A program made the translations under genes and the position numbers. Of a stretch of 64,000 bases of DNA, positions 46,530 through 57,734 are shown one piece after another. Under the pieces are notes generated by a model. The model did not search any database and was not told where the DNA came from. It was given only the letters and a program-made list of their open reading frames with translations. Position 1 is the first letter of the stretch, and each line of letters starts with the position of its first letter. This DNA comes from Poa pratensis (lineage: Eukaryota > Streptophyta > Magnoliopsida > Poales > Poaceae): contig CAMZMU010000080.1 in assembly GCA_947311845.1 (NCBI GenBank), positions 44,318,359 through 44,382,358 on the forward strand, read 5' to 3'.

Positions 46530-48113
46530 TGATGACGTGAAACACACGTTCGTTGGGAGACCCCAAGAGGAAGGTATGATGTAGTCAGCAGCAAGTTTTC
46601 CCTCAGAAAGAAACCAAGGTTATCGAACCAGTAGGAGCAGCAACTCTTCAGAAGGTTGTCAACGGCGCCAGAAAAATAGTGTGAGGGAGTCTGGACTGTT
46701 GACGTGGAATCTGCACACAACACAATCAAACTACTTTGCCCCAACGAAACAGTGAGGTTGTCAATCTCACTGGCTTGCTGAAAACAAAGGATTAAACGTA
46801 TGGTGTGGAAAATGAGTATTAAATTGCAGAGAATGAAAAAGGAACAGTTTGCAGTTTGTGGTTGTTTAATCAGTGTAAAAGAATGGACCGGGGTCCACAG
46901 TTCACTAGTGGTGTCTCTCCATAAAAGATAACTAACATGTTGGGTGAACAAATTACAGCTGGGCAATTGACGAATAGTGAGCGCATGACAATGCATATAC
47001 ATGACATGTTGACTACTATGATATTTAATTGGGCATTACGACATAATACATAGATCGTTATCCAACAGCATCTATGACTAATAATCCACCGCCGGGTTGT
47101 CATCCGAGTCCCCGTTGGTATTAAGTTGCAAGCAACGGATAATTGCATTAAGTAAAGTGCGTAATGTAAACAAACACATATGTCCGTGGACATAGCATCG
47201 TTAGGTTATCCCTAGTGGCAACAGCACATCCACAACCTTAGAACTTTCTGTCACTGTCCCAGGTTAAACGGAGACATGAACCCACTATCTAGCATAAATA
47301 CTCTCTCTTGGAGTTACAAGCATCTACTTGGCCAAAGCATCTACGAGTAACGGAAAGCATGCAAGATCTTAAATAACATATAAGATAGATTGATAATCAA
47401 CTTGACATAATATTCAATATTCATCGGATCCCAGCAAACACAACATGTAGCATTACAATAATATGATCTTGATCATGTAGGGCAGCTCACAAGATCTAAA
47501 CATGATGGCACAAAGTGGAGAGACAACCATCTAGCTACTGCTATGGACCCGTAGTCCAAGGATGAACTACTCACGCATCACTCCGGAGGCAGGCATGGCG
47601 ATGTAGAAGCCTCCGGTGACGATTCCCCTCTCCGGCAGGGTGCCGGGAAGAGGTTCTGAACCCTCCCGAGCTAGGGTTGACGACGGCGGCGTCTCTGGAA
47701 CTTTTCGTGGATATTTGCTCAGGTACTTAGGGTTTTCGCGTCGGGGGGAATAAGTAGGCGAAAGGGCGGCGGCTGGAGACCCCGGGGGCCCACACCACCC
47801 CAGGGCGCGGCAGAGGGGGGCCCGCGCCCTGGCGTGTGGGGCCCGTGGCTCCTCTCCGTGCTCTTTGGTCCGTCAGTGAGTTCTGGTAAAATAGGGACCC
47901 CGTGTAGTTTCGTCCAATTCCGAGAATATTTCCAGACTAGCTTTTCTGGAATACAAAAACAGCAGAAAACAGGAACTGGCACTTCGGCATCTTGTTAATA
48001 GGTTAGTCCCAAAAAATGTATAAAAGTGATATAAAGTAGATGCAAAACATGTAGCAATTGGTATAAAACAAGCATGGAACATCAAAAATTATAGATACGT
48101 TTGAGACGTATCA
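46530..48113 (-). repeat. 5' LTR of the Athila-like element
   Basis: 1,584 bp, TG...CA. Followed by GTAGT (48114-48118). It contains a copy of the primer-site-flanking sequence (46660-46679), as the partner LTR does (40120-40139). Confidence 0.95.
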
Positions 48114-48118
48114 GTAGT
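48114..48118. repeat. Target-site duplication of the Athila-like element, right copy
   Basis: GTAGT, identical to 39985-39989. The LINE ORF1 resumes at 48119. Confidence 0.93.
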
Positions 48119-50573
48119 CTCTTTCGGAAGATCATCTTTTCGGCTGGATGAAGAATCGGCATCTCTGGCTCTTGAGGCGGCTACTGGAGGTTTCTGCGGT
48201 GATCTCAAGGTCTCGGTGCTGAAGGACAGGGTTTTTTCATTCACTGTTTCGTCCAAGAAGGTTGGTTTCATGATCTATGCCCGTAAGTTCTATAGCTGCC
48301 CCCACTTTAAATGTTATTATCATCTTTGGGGCTATGGTGGCCCGAATTGGCAACGCGAGTTTGTATTCTGGGAGAGAGAATGCGCTGGGGAATGGATCCT
48401 TGCTAGCCGTAGGGTTCATCGATCTCCAGTTCAGCGTGCTCGTTTTACGGTTCATAGCCAGCGCAGATTGTTGCCTCGTCCGGTTGCCCCGGTGGTTCAG
48501 AGTTCGCCGCCGGTGGTCCATAGTCCGCCGCCGTCAAACAGTGCCCCAGATGCGATTCAGTTTGGATCCTTAGATCCGGTTTTCGTGCAGTCGGTTGTGT
48601 TGGCCAAACAGGTATGTTCCGCGGATCACGCCTTGCAGATTGAGATGGGCGCGTGTCCCGGGAGGCCTTTGAATTCAAATATTAGAGAGGCCCTTGCTCG
48701 TGCGGGCTTTGGCTCGCCCAGCCCATCTCCTGGTCTTTCTTGTAGTGCACTGAGCGATGCTGAGCAACCGCAACAACAGCCCCAGCCTGTGGAAAATTCG
48801 ACCTGTCCTGATAAGGCCTTTGAACAGATGGTTAATGACTGGGCCTTTTCTTATTGGAAATGTAAACGCTGCTTAAGCATGCATCATAATCTGGATCAAT
48901 GCACTAATGACATTCGATGTAAATCTTGTTTCCGATCCGGGCACATTAAGCGGAACTGTTTTGGCAAGAATCTTCCTTCCAAACGATGGGTTCCTAAAAC
49001 TAAGGCGGTGACAGAGCAATCTGTTTTGGCCTCGGATACGCCTCTGGTAGATAATAGTACCCTCGACTTCTCAACTTCCAGGTTATTGTTCCCTTCTGCC
49101 CTTCCTTCGACTCTCGTCTCGCAATCTCCACCGCAGCCACCGCCACCACCACCTCCTGATCAGCCTATGGCTACTTTTGTTAATGGCAACCCGCATCCTC
49201 TGCCTGGTCACCTTGCTGCCGAAGATCATATGATGGTGCTTCCAGAGTACCCTGAAATAGGATGGAACATGCCACCGCCTCCTGCTTTCGATGTGAATGT
49301 ACGTCAGCCATATGTTGATGAACCACATGTGCAACCAATGCAAAACTTTTTTACTGTGGGAAGTGTTTCCATTGTGTCCTATGGTTCTATTAATGATGTT
49401 GATATGGAGGATGTGGAAGAAGTTCAGATGCCCGTGCAGGAGGACCAGCCTCCAATTGGTGATGTTGCTGAGACACAGGTTGGTCAGAATGCTCAGGTTC
49501 AGGCAGAGGAATTCCAAGTCCAAGTCCAAGTGCAAGCTGACTTTGTTACCCAAGAAGAGGTTGCTGCTCAGGTACAAGATGGGGAACTTCATCCGGCGAT
49601 ACCACATGGAGTGGATAATGCTGATGCTGTTCACCTATTTGACCCAATGCTTGCTCTTGTCCCGTTTGTTGGGACCAATTTTGAGGTGGAAGATGCTGAG
49701 GTTGAAGCGCCAGAGAATGTTGACTGCGATATGATACAATTGGTCTCCGATAATGTTGAAGGAGTGGTCCATGCAACTATGTGTGATGAAACTGTGGCAA
49801 GTCCAATGGCTTCTGATGGGACTCAGCTTTCAGAGCCGGTAGCAACTGCCAAGAAAATTGGACCGAGGCCTTTGAGGATACTTTCGATGGGTTTTCTCTT
49901 CATCACTCGCCTGAGCCTTCTGAGCCTAGGAGATTTGTAGGAAGAAGGTTGTCGCCTAAGGGTTTTTTTTCACCTTCTGAAGATATTGTGCCTACAGCTA
50001 TCCCTCTGTCCGAAACAGTGATGAATTTCCAAGCCTCTCCAGGCCAGGCTAAGGCGGAATGTTCAAGAGCTAAGAAGACCGCTGCCCCGGTCGTGATAGC
50101 TGGGGAGGCTCGCTACAAAACCCGCAGTCAGTCTCGTTTGGATGGTTTTAGGGCTGCCCCAATTCAGTGTTTGGTGCCCAGGACTAGGAAGAAGGCAAGA
50201 AAATCTGATGAGACTACAGCTGCTCCCAACACCAATGAGCAGAGCAAGACCAAGGCTGGGCAGCACTCGCAGTCGGTTACTCCACACATTCCTGTCCCGA
50301 TGCTTCAGAAAATTGGTGAGATGCTTGATATTGACCCAGCTGAATGACAACACAGAAGCTTGCTGCCTCTGATGGTGCTCCTGCCGCTGAGACTGTTCCC
50401 AATGATAATTAGGCCTCATGTTGTCAAGAGTGAATGTGCTCTCTCTCACATTCGTTATCGTTCGTTTCCTTTATTTGTCTGTCGAGCGTTTATCTGGCCT
50501 GCAATATGGTGTGATGAACTCTGTACTAGCTGGTTATGTCAGTTAGCTGGTTACGTTGTCTACATGGGTTTCT

Positions 50574-53500
50574 ATGGATTATGATCTTAAGCTTTTGGTG
50601 TGGAAGGTGCTTTGTTGGAATATCAGGGGTTTAAATTCAGATGATAAACAACTTGCACTCTATAATAAAATTGTGGAGAGTGGTTGTGCAGTGGCCTGTG
50701 TACAAGAAACAAAGAAAGAAAGTTTTGACAGAAATTTTATCAAGAAATGTTGCCCGAGACAGTTTGATAGCTTTGTCTGTTCACCATCGGTCGGTGCTTC
50801 TGGGGGCATTCTAGTGGTGTGGAAATCTATTCTCTTCCAGGGAACTCTTGTTGAGGTTAAACGTTTTGGTATAATTATCACCTTCTCTTCGGCACATAAT
50901 AATCAGAAGTGGACGCTAGTAGTGGTCTATGGGCCTTGTCAAGGGGAGGAGAGAGATCTCTTTGTTCAGCGGTTATACAATCTTGAAATTCCTGATGATG
51001 AATTGTGGCTTTTTCTCGGTGATTTCAATTTTATTCGGTCTCAGCAAAATAGGAACACACCAGGTGGAAATCTGAATGATATGATGTTGTTTAATGAAAT
51101 TATTGGTCATCTGGGTTTGTTAGAACTGCCTCTAAAAGGAAGGTCCTACACTTGGTCAAATATGCAGCAGACACCTTTACTGGAACAGCTTGATTGGTTT
51201 TTTACAACACGTAATTGGACAACTTCCTATCCTAATACAGTGGTTACGGCAATGGCCAAACCAACTTCAGGTCATGTACCCTGTATAGTTAATATTGATA
51301 CTGCCATCCCAAAGGCGCATCTTTTTAGGTTTGAAAATTTCTGGGTGCAGCAGCCTGGGTTCTTTGAATGCGTGAAGGAAGTATGGGGGAGACCCACAAG
51401 GGCTATTTCAAGTGCTGCAATTTTGGTTGAAAAGCTGAAGGCTTTGAGACATGAATTAAAAATCTGGAGGAAGTCTCTTTCTAAACTCAAACTGCTCATT
51501 TCCAAGTGTAACTTAGTAATTTTATTCTTTGATAACTTGGAAGAAGAAAGGTCCTTGTCGGTACCTGAAGCAAACTTTCGGAAAGTTGTGAAACTCCATC
51601 ATGAGAAACTGTTGAGGGCCCAGTTTCAGTATTGGAAGAAGAGGTGTACTATGAGATTGATTAAAATGGGAGAGGAAAATACTAAGTTTTTCCATGCAAT
51701 GGCGACAGAAAGGTTTCGAAGAAACTCAATTTCAAGTTTGCAACTCCCTGATGGTCATGTAATTTCGGACCATGATCAGATGGCTGCAGTGGCGTGGTCT
51801 TGTTATAAGGATCGAATGGGTACCTCACGAGACATTGATATGAGATTTGATCTGAGGAGTTTGGTCAGACCTGTGGATGGTCTTGATGATTTGGTGACGC
51901 ATTTTACAGTTGAGGAAATGGACTCCGTGGTGAGTAAGATGCTTGTTGATAAAGCACCAGGTCCAGATGGGTTCAATGGAATGTTCATGAAGAAGTGCTG
52001 GGACATCATCAAAAAGGACTTTTATTCACTGGCGGCTGATTTTATGGGAAATGCAGTGTCCTTGGAAAATCTGAATAACTCCTTTATTACCCTGGTACCT
52101 AAGAAGCCCTCGCCTGAGCAGATAAATGATTATAGGCCAATATCCCTCACAAATACTGGTCTAAAATTCCTCACCAAGCTAGTGGCTGATCGACTACAGA
52201 ATAAAATCTTGGAATGTATTCACAAGAATCAGTATGGGTTCATAAAAGGGAAATCAATACATGATTGTATTGCATGGTCTTTTGAATACTTGCATCAATG
52301 TAAAGCATCCAAAAAGCCAATAGTTGTGATTAAGCTGGACTTGGAGAAGGCTTTTGATTCTATCGAGCATGAGGTTATTTATCAGATGCTTAGGCAGTTG
52401 GGTTTCCCGGAGCTTTTCATCAAATGGATTAAGAACATCCTTGAGTCTGGAACTTCTGTTGTTCTAGTAAATGGGGTGCCAGGTAGGAATTTCTGATGTA
52501 GGAGAGGAGTGAGACAGGGTGACCCCTTATCACCGTTGATGTTTGTGCTTGGGGCAGAGCTGCTGCAGTATGTGCTTAATGATTTGTTACAAAGAGGTCT
52601 CATAAATCTGCCAATTAATGTGAGGGATGCCAATTTCCCTGTGGTGCAATACGCACACGACACTATTCTTGTCATGGAGGCAGACTCGAGGCAATTGCAG
52701 GTGTTGAAAATTGATTACATGATTTTAGTGCTTCAACTGGCCTTTCCATCAACTTCCACAAGTCATGCATGCTGCCTATAAATATTGGGGATGATGAGGT
52801 TAAGGGTTTAGCTGATACTTTTGGTTGTGTCGTGGGTACGTTCCCGTTTACATATCTAGGTCTTCCTATGGGGACTACAAGGCCAAGGATGATTGATCTC
52901 ATGCCTCTGGTTGATAGACTTGAGAGGAAGCTCACTGCAAGCTCGTCTTTCTTGGCCTATGGAGGAAGATTGCAGCTAATTACCTCTTGTCTCTCCTCTA
53001 TGCCAATCTATTTCTTGTGCTCTTTGGACATCCCTCCGGGGATCATCAAATTAATTGAGAGAATACTTCACCAGTGCTTATGGAGGAAGGAGGAAAATCA
53101 ATCAAAAAGCCTATCACTTGTTGCTTGGAGTATGGTCTGTAAACCGAAAAAAGAGTGGGGGGCTTGGAATTCTGGATTTTAAAAAGCAGAATGAAGGTCT
53201 GTTGTTAAAACACTTGCACAAGTTCTTTAACAAGGAAGATATCCCCTGGGTGCATCTTGCCTGGAGTTATTACCCTGAAGGGGTACCACAGGTGGCTAAT
53301 TTGTGTGGGTCTTTCTGGTGGCGGGATATTATGAAGCTGGTGAATAAATATAGAGATATATGCACGATTGAGGTGAAGAGGGGAGACACAGCTCTGTTTT
53401 GGCTGGATAATTGGCAGGAAGGATCTTAAATTTAGAGTTTCCAAGGCTCTTCTCTTTTGCACTTGATAGTAATATTGATGTGAGAGATTTCCTCAATGTG

Positions 53501-54178
53501 GTGGACCGAACACAGGCGTTTCAGCTGCCTTTGTCAAGGCAAGCGTATGATGAGTTCCTTCAGTTACAGCAGCTGGTTTTAAATGTCACCCTTAACTCAG
53601 AAGAGAAGGATGTTTGGAAGACCATTTGGAAGGATGGTGTGTATACCTCTAGTAGATACTATCATTATTGTTTCCGAGATGATATAGCAAGTGTTGTTTA
53701 TGCTGAGATTTGGAAGAGCAGAGTGATGCTTTGAATTAAAGTCTTCGCGTGGTTGCTGGTGAGTGATAGATTGAATACCAGAGACATGCTGAGAAGAAGA
53801 AATTGGAATGTGACTAATGAAGTACATTGTGTTTTGTGTCCGTTGAGAGTGACGGAGGATTGGATGCACTTGTTTTTTCACTGCAACTTTAGCCTGCGAA
53901 TCTGGAACTATCAGCAAATTCAATGGGAACCTGGGATTTCTTTTGAACAAGTTTTCTTCTGAGCTCGGCAGAAGTTTGATAAGCCTTTCTTTACTGAAGT
54001 GGTGATCTTGGCAGCCTGGCACATTTGGAAGCAAAGAAATGACGCAATTTTTCAGAATGTGTTGCCATCTTTCAGATCCTGGAGGAGAAATTTCACTCAT
54101 GAAGTCACCTTGCATGTGCATAGGGTGAAGTATAAACATGTACATAGTTTGTCATCATGGATTGATAGTCTGCCATAG
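50574..54178 (+). pseudogene. LINE ORF2 (endonuclease and reverse transcriptase), inactivated
   Basis: Opens at ATG 50574 (MDYDLKLLVWKVLCWNIRGL). The apurinic/apyrimidinic endonuclease follows: CWNIRGLN, VQETK, WLFLGDFNFI and PTSGHVPC blocks. Reverse transcriptase has KAPGPDGFNG, LVPKKPSPEQINDYRPISLT, VVIKLDLEKAFDSIEHEV and RRGVRQGDPLSPL. ORF2 makes the nick and copies LINE RNA into the target. Damage: an in-frame TGA at 52494-52496, then the catalytic YADD box reads Tyr-Ala-His-Asp (His codon 52656-52658). Frameshifts occur near 52730, 53165 and 53425, with more stops beyond. The zinc-binding C-terminus is recognisable (CVLCPLRVTEDWMHLFFHC, 53829-53885). The last frame ends at TAG 54176-54178. 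Confidence 0.92.
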
Positions 54179-54286
54179 CTTTTATCTGCTCACACTTGTA
54201 ATTATGCTTGTACAGTTTGTTGCTACTTTTTGGTTATGAATAAAATGCTGTGGAGCATAAGCTCTACAGTCTTAGGTTCAAAAAAA

Positions 54287-54300
54287 AAGGACCACTTTGC
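54287..54300. repeat. Target-site duplication of the full-length LINE, right copy
   Basis: AAGGACCACTTTGC, directly after the LINE A run. The gypsy reverse-transcriptase frame resumes here. Confidence 0.95.
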
Positions 54301-57194
54301 TTTACCATGTATAGATCAGGTCATAGACTCCACAGCCGGCTCAGAGCTGCTATGCTTTTTGGATGCGTACTCCGGGTACCACCAAATTAAAATGTGAGAA
54401 TCCGGCCAAATCAAAACATCGTTTACTACACCCTACGAGACCTTTTGCTACATCACGATGCCCTTCGGCCTAAAAAATGCCGGCGCAACGTATCAGCGAT
54501 GTATGCAAAGATGCCTTCACGAGCAAATTGGCCGCAATGTTCACGTCTACGTAGACGACATTGCCGTCATGTCGAAAAATAAGGCGGGTTTGCTAGACGA
54601 CTTGCGAGAAACCTTTGATAGCCTCGGGTATATAAGATGAAGCTCAACCCGAAAAAATGCGTTTTCGGTGTTCCTGCTGGCAAACTGCTCGATTTTATCG
54701 TTTCCGAACGTGTAATAGAGGTCAATCCGGAGAAAATCAAAGCAATCCTCGACATATCCAGGCCCAAGGACCTGAAGGACGTGCAGCGACTTGCCGGCTC
54801 AGCGGCTGCCGTCAGTCGTTTCATTAGCCGTCTGGGAGAGAAGGCAATGCCTCTCTACCAGCTTCTAAAGAAATCCGACAAATTTGAGTGGACAGACGAA
54901 GCAAATGCCGCCTTGAAACAACTCATGGAAACATTAACGTCTTCCCCAATCTTAGCAGCTCCTCGAGCGCAGGAACCAATGCTGCTTTACATCGCGGCAA
55001 CCAACCTAGTTGTCAGTGTTGTCCTGGTTGTGGAACGCAAGACGAAGAAAGCAGAGATCCCGGAACAGCGTCTGGTCTACTTCATCAGTGAAGTCTTTTC
55101 CGCCTCAAAGCAGCGTTATCCGCATTACCAGAAGCTGGTTTATGGTGTTTTTTATGCCGCCAGAAAATTGCGACACTACTTCCAGGAACATTCAATCACG
55201 GTAGTGAGCAAGGCGCCTCTGGAGATATAATCAACAATACGGATGCTACAGGCCGAGTCGCCAAGTGGGGCATTGAACTCGCCGCCTTCGGCATCACGTA
55301 CAAACCCAGAAACGCCATTAAGTCTCAAGCTTTGGCAGACTTCATAGCAGACTGGACAGAAGCCATGGACGAAGTACCTCTCCCTGAAGAAGCATATTGG
55401 ATCATGCACTTTGATGGATCAAAAATGCTTCAGGGCTCGGGGGCTGGCATTGTGTTCTGAAACCCGCAAGGAGACAAGCTTAGCTATGTGCTACAAATTC
55501 ACTTCAAAGCAACAAACAATGTTGCTGAATACGAAGCACTCCTTCACGGCTTACACATTGCCAGAGAACTGGGTGTCCAGCGCGTCCTCTGTTACGGAGA
55601 TTCAGACTTGGTGGCACAGCAGACACGTGGAACTTGGGACACAAAAAGTAAGACAATGGCGGCATACCGTGCTACCGTTGACGAATTCGCTAAATGTTTC
55701 CTAGACTACGAGGTCCGCCACATCACAAGGGCTCAAAATGAGGCGGCGGATACACTTGCCAGATTGGGGTCTGAACGCAAAAAGTTCCAAAGGATGTCTT
55801 CCTGGAGCACCTACACAAGCCGTCAATAAAAGGAGCAGACCTCCTTGACCCGAGTCGGCAGAGCCAGTTGACGATGCTAGCTATGCCGTCTACTTGGTAA
55901 AGCCGGATTGGACGACGCCATATTTGGACTGCTTGATTAATCAGGAATTACCAGACCATGAGGTTTTGAAAAGGCAAATCATAAGAAGAGCCAAGGCATT
56001 TAAAATAATTAAAGGCGAATTGTATAAGCGTAGCACCACAGGTGTCTACTAACGTTGCATTTCGCCTGAGGAAGGCAAAGACCTGTTGGACGAGAACATG
56101 CCAGAGTTTGTGGACATCATGCTTCTTCACGCTCCCTTGTGGCCAAAGCGTTCCGACAAGGTTTTTACTGGTTGACAACCAAGGAAGATGCAGAAGACCT
56201 CGTCAAAAGATGCAGGGGCTGCCAACTATATGCCAGACAACCGCACATGCCGGCACAAGAGCTCAAAACAATACCCATCACATGACCTTTCGCGGTCTGG
56301 GGCTTGGACAGGTTGGTCCTTTTAAGACGGCGCCTGGTGGCTACACACATTTACTTGTGGCTGTAGACAAGTTACCAAATGGGTTGAAGCTAAGCCCATC
56401 AAAAAGCTAGACGTGCCACAGCCGCAAATTTTCTGTGGGGAATAATCTCTCGGTTCGGGGTGCCTCACAACATTATCACCGATAACGGCACCAACTTATC
56501 GCAAGGCGAAGTCGAGGAGTATTGCCATCAGCATGGCATCCGACTAGATCTTGCCTCAGTTGCACACCTGCAGGCAAATGGCCAAGTAGAGCGTACAAAT
56601 GGTTTAGTCTTACAGGGCATCAAACCTCGTCTCGAAGTACCATTGCACAGGGCAGCTGGGGCTTGGGTAGATGAATTACAGTCTGTCCTTTGGAGTTTAC
56701 ACACAACCCCGAACAGATCCACCAAGTTCACTCCTTTCTTCTTAGTCTATGATGCAGAAGCAGTGTTGCCGACCGACATGATGTATGATTCTCCCAGAGT
56801 ACAAGCCTATGTCCAGGAAGACGCAGAAGATGCAAGACAGGATGGCCTTGACCTACTTGACGAAGAACGCGACGTTGCCCTCGCATGATCCACCATCTAT
56901 CAGTAAAGTTTGAGGCGATATCACAGCCGAAGGGTACGGCAACGTAGTTTTAGAGTTGGTGACCTGATCCTCCGCCTAATCCAAGACAGGAAAGGCTTGC
57001 ATAAGCCATCCCTGCCATGGGATGGACCGTTTGTGGTCAGTAAGGTGTTGCTCAATGGATCTTATTACTTGGTGGACGCACGAGACGGCTACAAGAAGAA
57101 ACGAGGCCGCAAGCGCAAGCGGAAAGTTGACGACCAATACGACGAAACTAAATGGCCATGGAACATTGAGCAGCTACGTCCTTTTTGCACTTAG
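54301..57194 (+). pseudogene. Reverse transcriptase, RNase H and integrase of the outer gypsy element
   Basis: RT resumes after the LINE: MPFGLKNAGATYQRCMQRC and the intact catalytic YVDDIAVMS (near 54547). RNase H follows in several frames: the DGS start near 55410, ATNNVAEYEALLHGLHIARE near 55510 and the final ADTLARLG near 55746. Integrase has the zinc-binding GCQLYARQPHMPA region near 56218, DNGTNLSQGEVEEYC near 56480 and QVERTNGLVLQGIKPRLEV near 56583. The last frame (56910-57194) is the basic integrase C-terminus (VGDLILRLIQDRKGLHKPS). Stops and frameshifts are frequent, for example TGA at 54395-54397 and near 56282. Pol would copy and integrate the element. Confidence 0.9.
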
Positions 57195-57734
57195 CAATTT
57201 TTAACTTGTAATAAGTACTATATAATTATGAAATAAAAGTCTGTGGTTTGCTCATTTAGCTTTGATACCATGCCATCTTTTGTGTTTTCTCACAATCATA
57301 TCTCGTATAATGTCAAAAGTTTTCGCTAAAAATTTTCTCTGTGCTACGGGTCCGACTATTTTGACATTTGTCGTCTGCCGGCTAAAATTAAGCAAACAAC
57401 CTTTGCACCGCCTACTATAGTTATATGTATGTTTGTGTGTGGGTCGCCTAGTAGTATATCGTTGGCACCAACATGCCGGCTTTGGTCTCTGAGTCTAAAC
57501 TAATTGGTATTGCACCTGGTTGGCTCAGCTAAAATAACTATGATGAGGTTCCGCCAACATATGAAACAGCCAAACATATAAACGAGATACATATTAAGGC
57601 GGGCCACTTAAGTAAGCCTACCGCCAAGTGTAGCATAAAAGTTGACCCAACATAATTACATACCAAAATGAATAAAGTTTTCTCGCGTTACAGCTTAATG
57701 CATCTACTTGTTGCCACTACTGCAGGGGAAACAT
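57195..57734. other. Spacer between pol and the antisense gene
   Basis: About 540 bp, AT-rich. It is the convergent region between the end of pol (plus strand) and the end of the antisense gene (minus strand). No further frame was recognised. Confidence 0.6.

Larger units (their letters stand above)
39990..48113 (-). mobile_element. Athila-like gypsy element, complete ends, internally deleted
   Basis: An 8,124-bp minus-strand element with nearly identical LTRs (39990-41571 and 46530-48113), perfect GTAGT target repeats, a tRNA-Asp primer site and a purine-rich AAGCTTGGGGATGC before the 3' LTR. The interior is only about 5 kb: gag is almost complete, part of the protease remains, and reverse transcriptase, RNase H and integrase are absent. 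It is therefore a non-autonomous derivative that would need enzymes from relatives. LTR differences are few and clustered in a G/C-rich patch, so insertion is recent. Confidence 0.95.
39859..50347 (+). pseudogene. LINE ORF1 (RNA-binding protein), split by nested insertion
   Basis: Starts at ATG 39859 and runs to 39989, then resumes at 48119 in the correct frame once the nested element and one GTAGT are discounted. It continues to about 49857, where a frameshift moves it to the frame that ends at TGA 50345-50347. ORF1 proteins bind LINE RNA. The N-terminal part has the aromatic, Cys-containing domain usual in plant LINE ORF1 (FYSCPHFKCYYHLWGYG region near 48287). A zinc knuckle lies near 48915-48960 (CKSCFRSGHIKRNC, C-x2-C-x4-H-x4-C). 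The second half is Gln/Val-rich and acidic with a Pro-rich run. The C-terminus is basic. Confidence 0.88.
39707..54286 (+). mobile_element. Full-length LINE, interrupted by an Athila-like element
   Basis: Flanked by an exact 14-bp target duplication and ending in an A run (about 54279-54288) after GTTCAA. Without the nested Athila-like element and one copy of its target repeat, the LINE is 6,451 bp: a 152-bp 5' untranslated region, ORF1 with zinc knuckle, ORF2 with endonuclease and reverse transcriptase, and a 3' untranslated region with AATAAAA-like signal near 54240. It is apparently full-length at its 5' end. Frameshifts, a nonsense codon and a changed RT catalytic residue show that it is inactive. 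Confidence 0.93.

Noticed and set aside
46322..47002. Gag frame extended upstream into the LTR (656-codon frame)
   Set aside because: The added part translates LTR and leader sequence. The same peptide appears at the other LTR without gag, so the ATG at 46321 was preferred.
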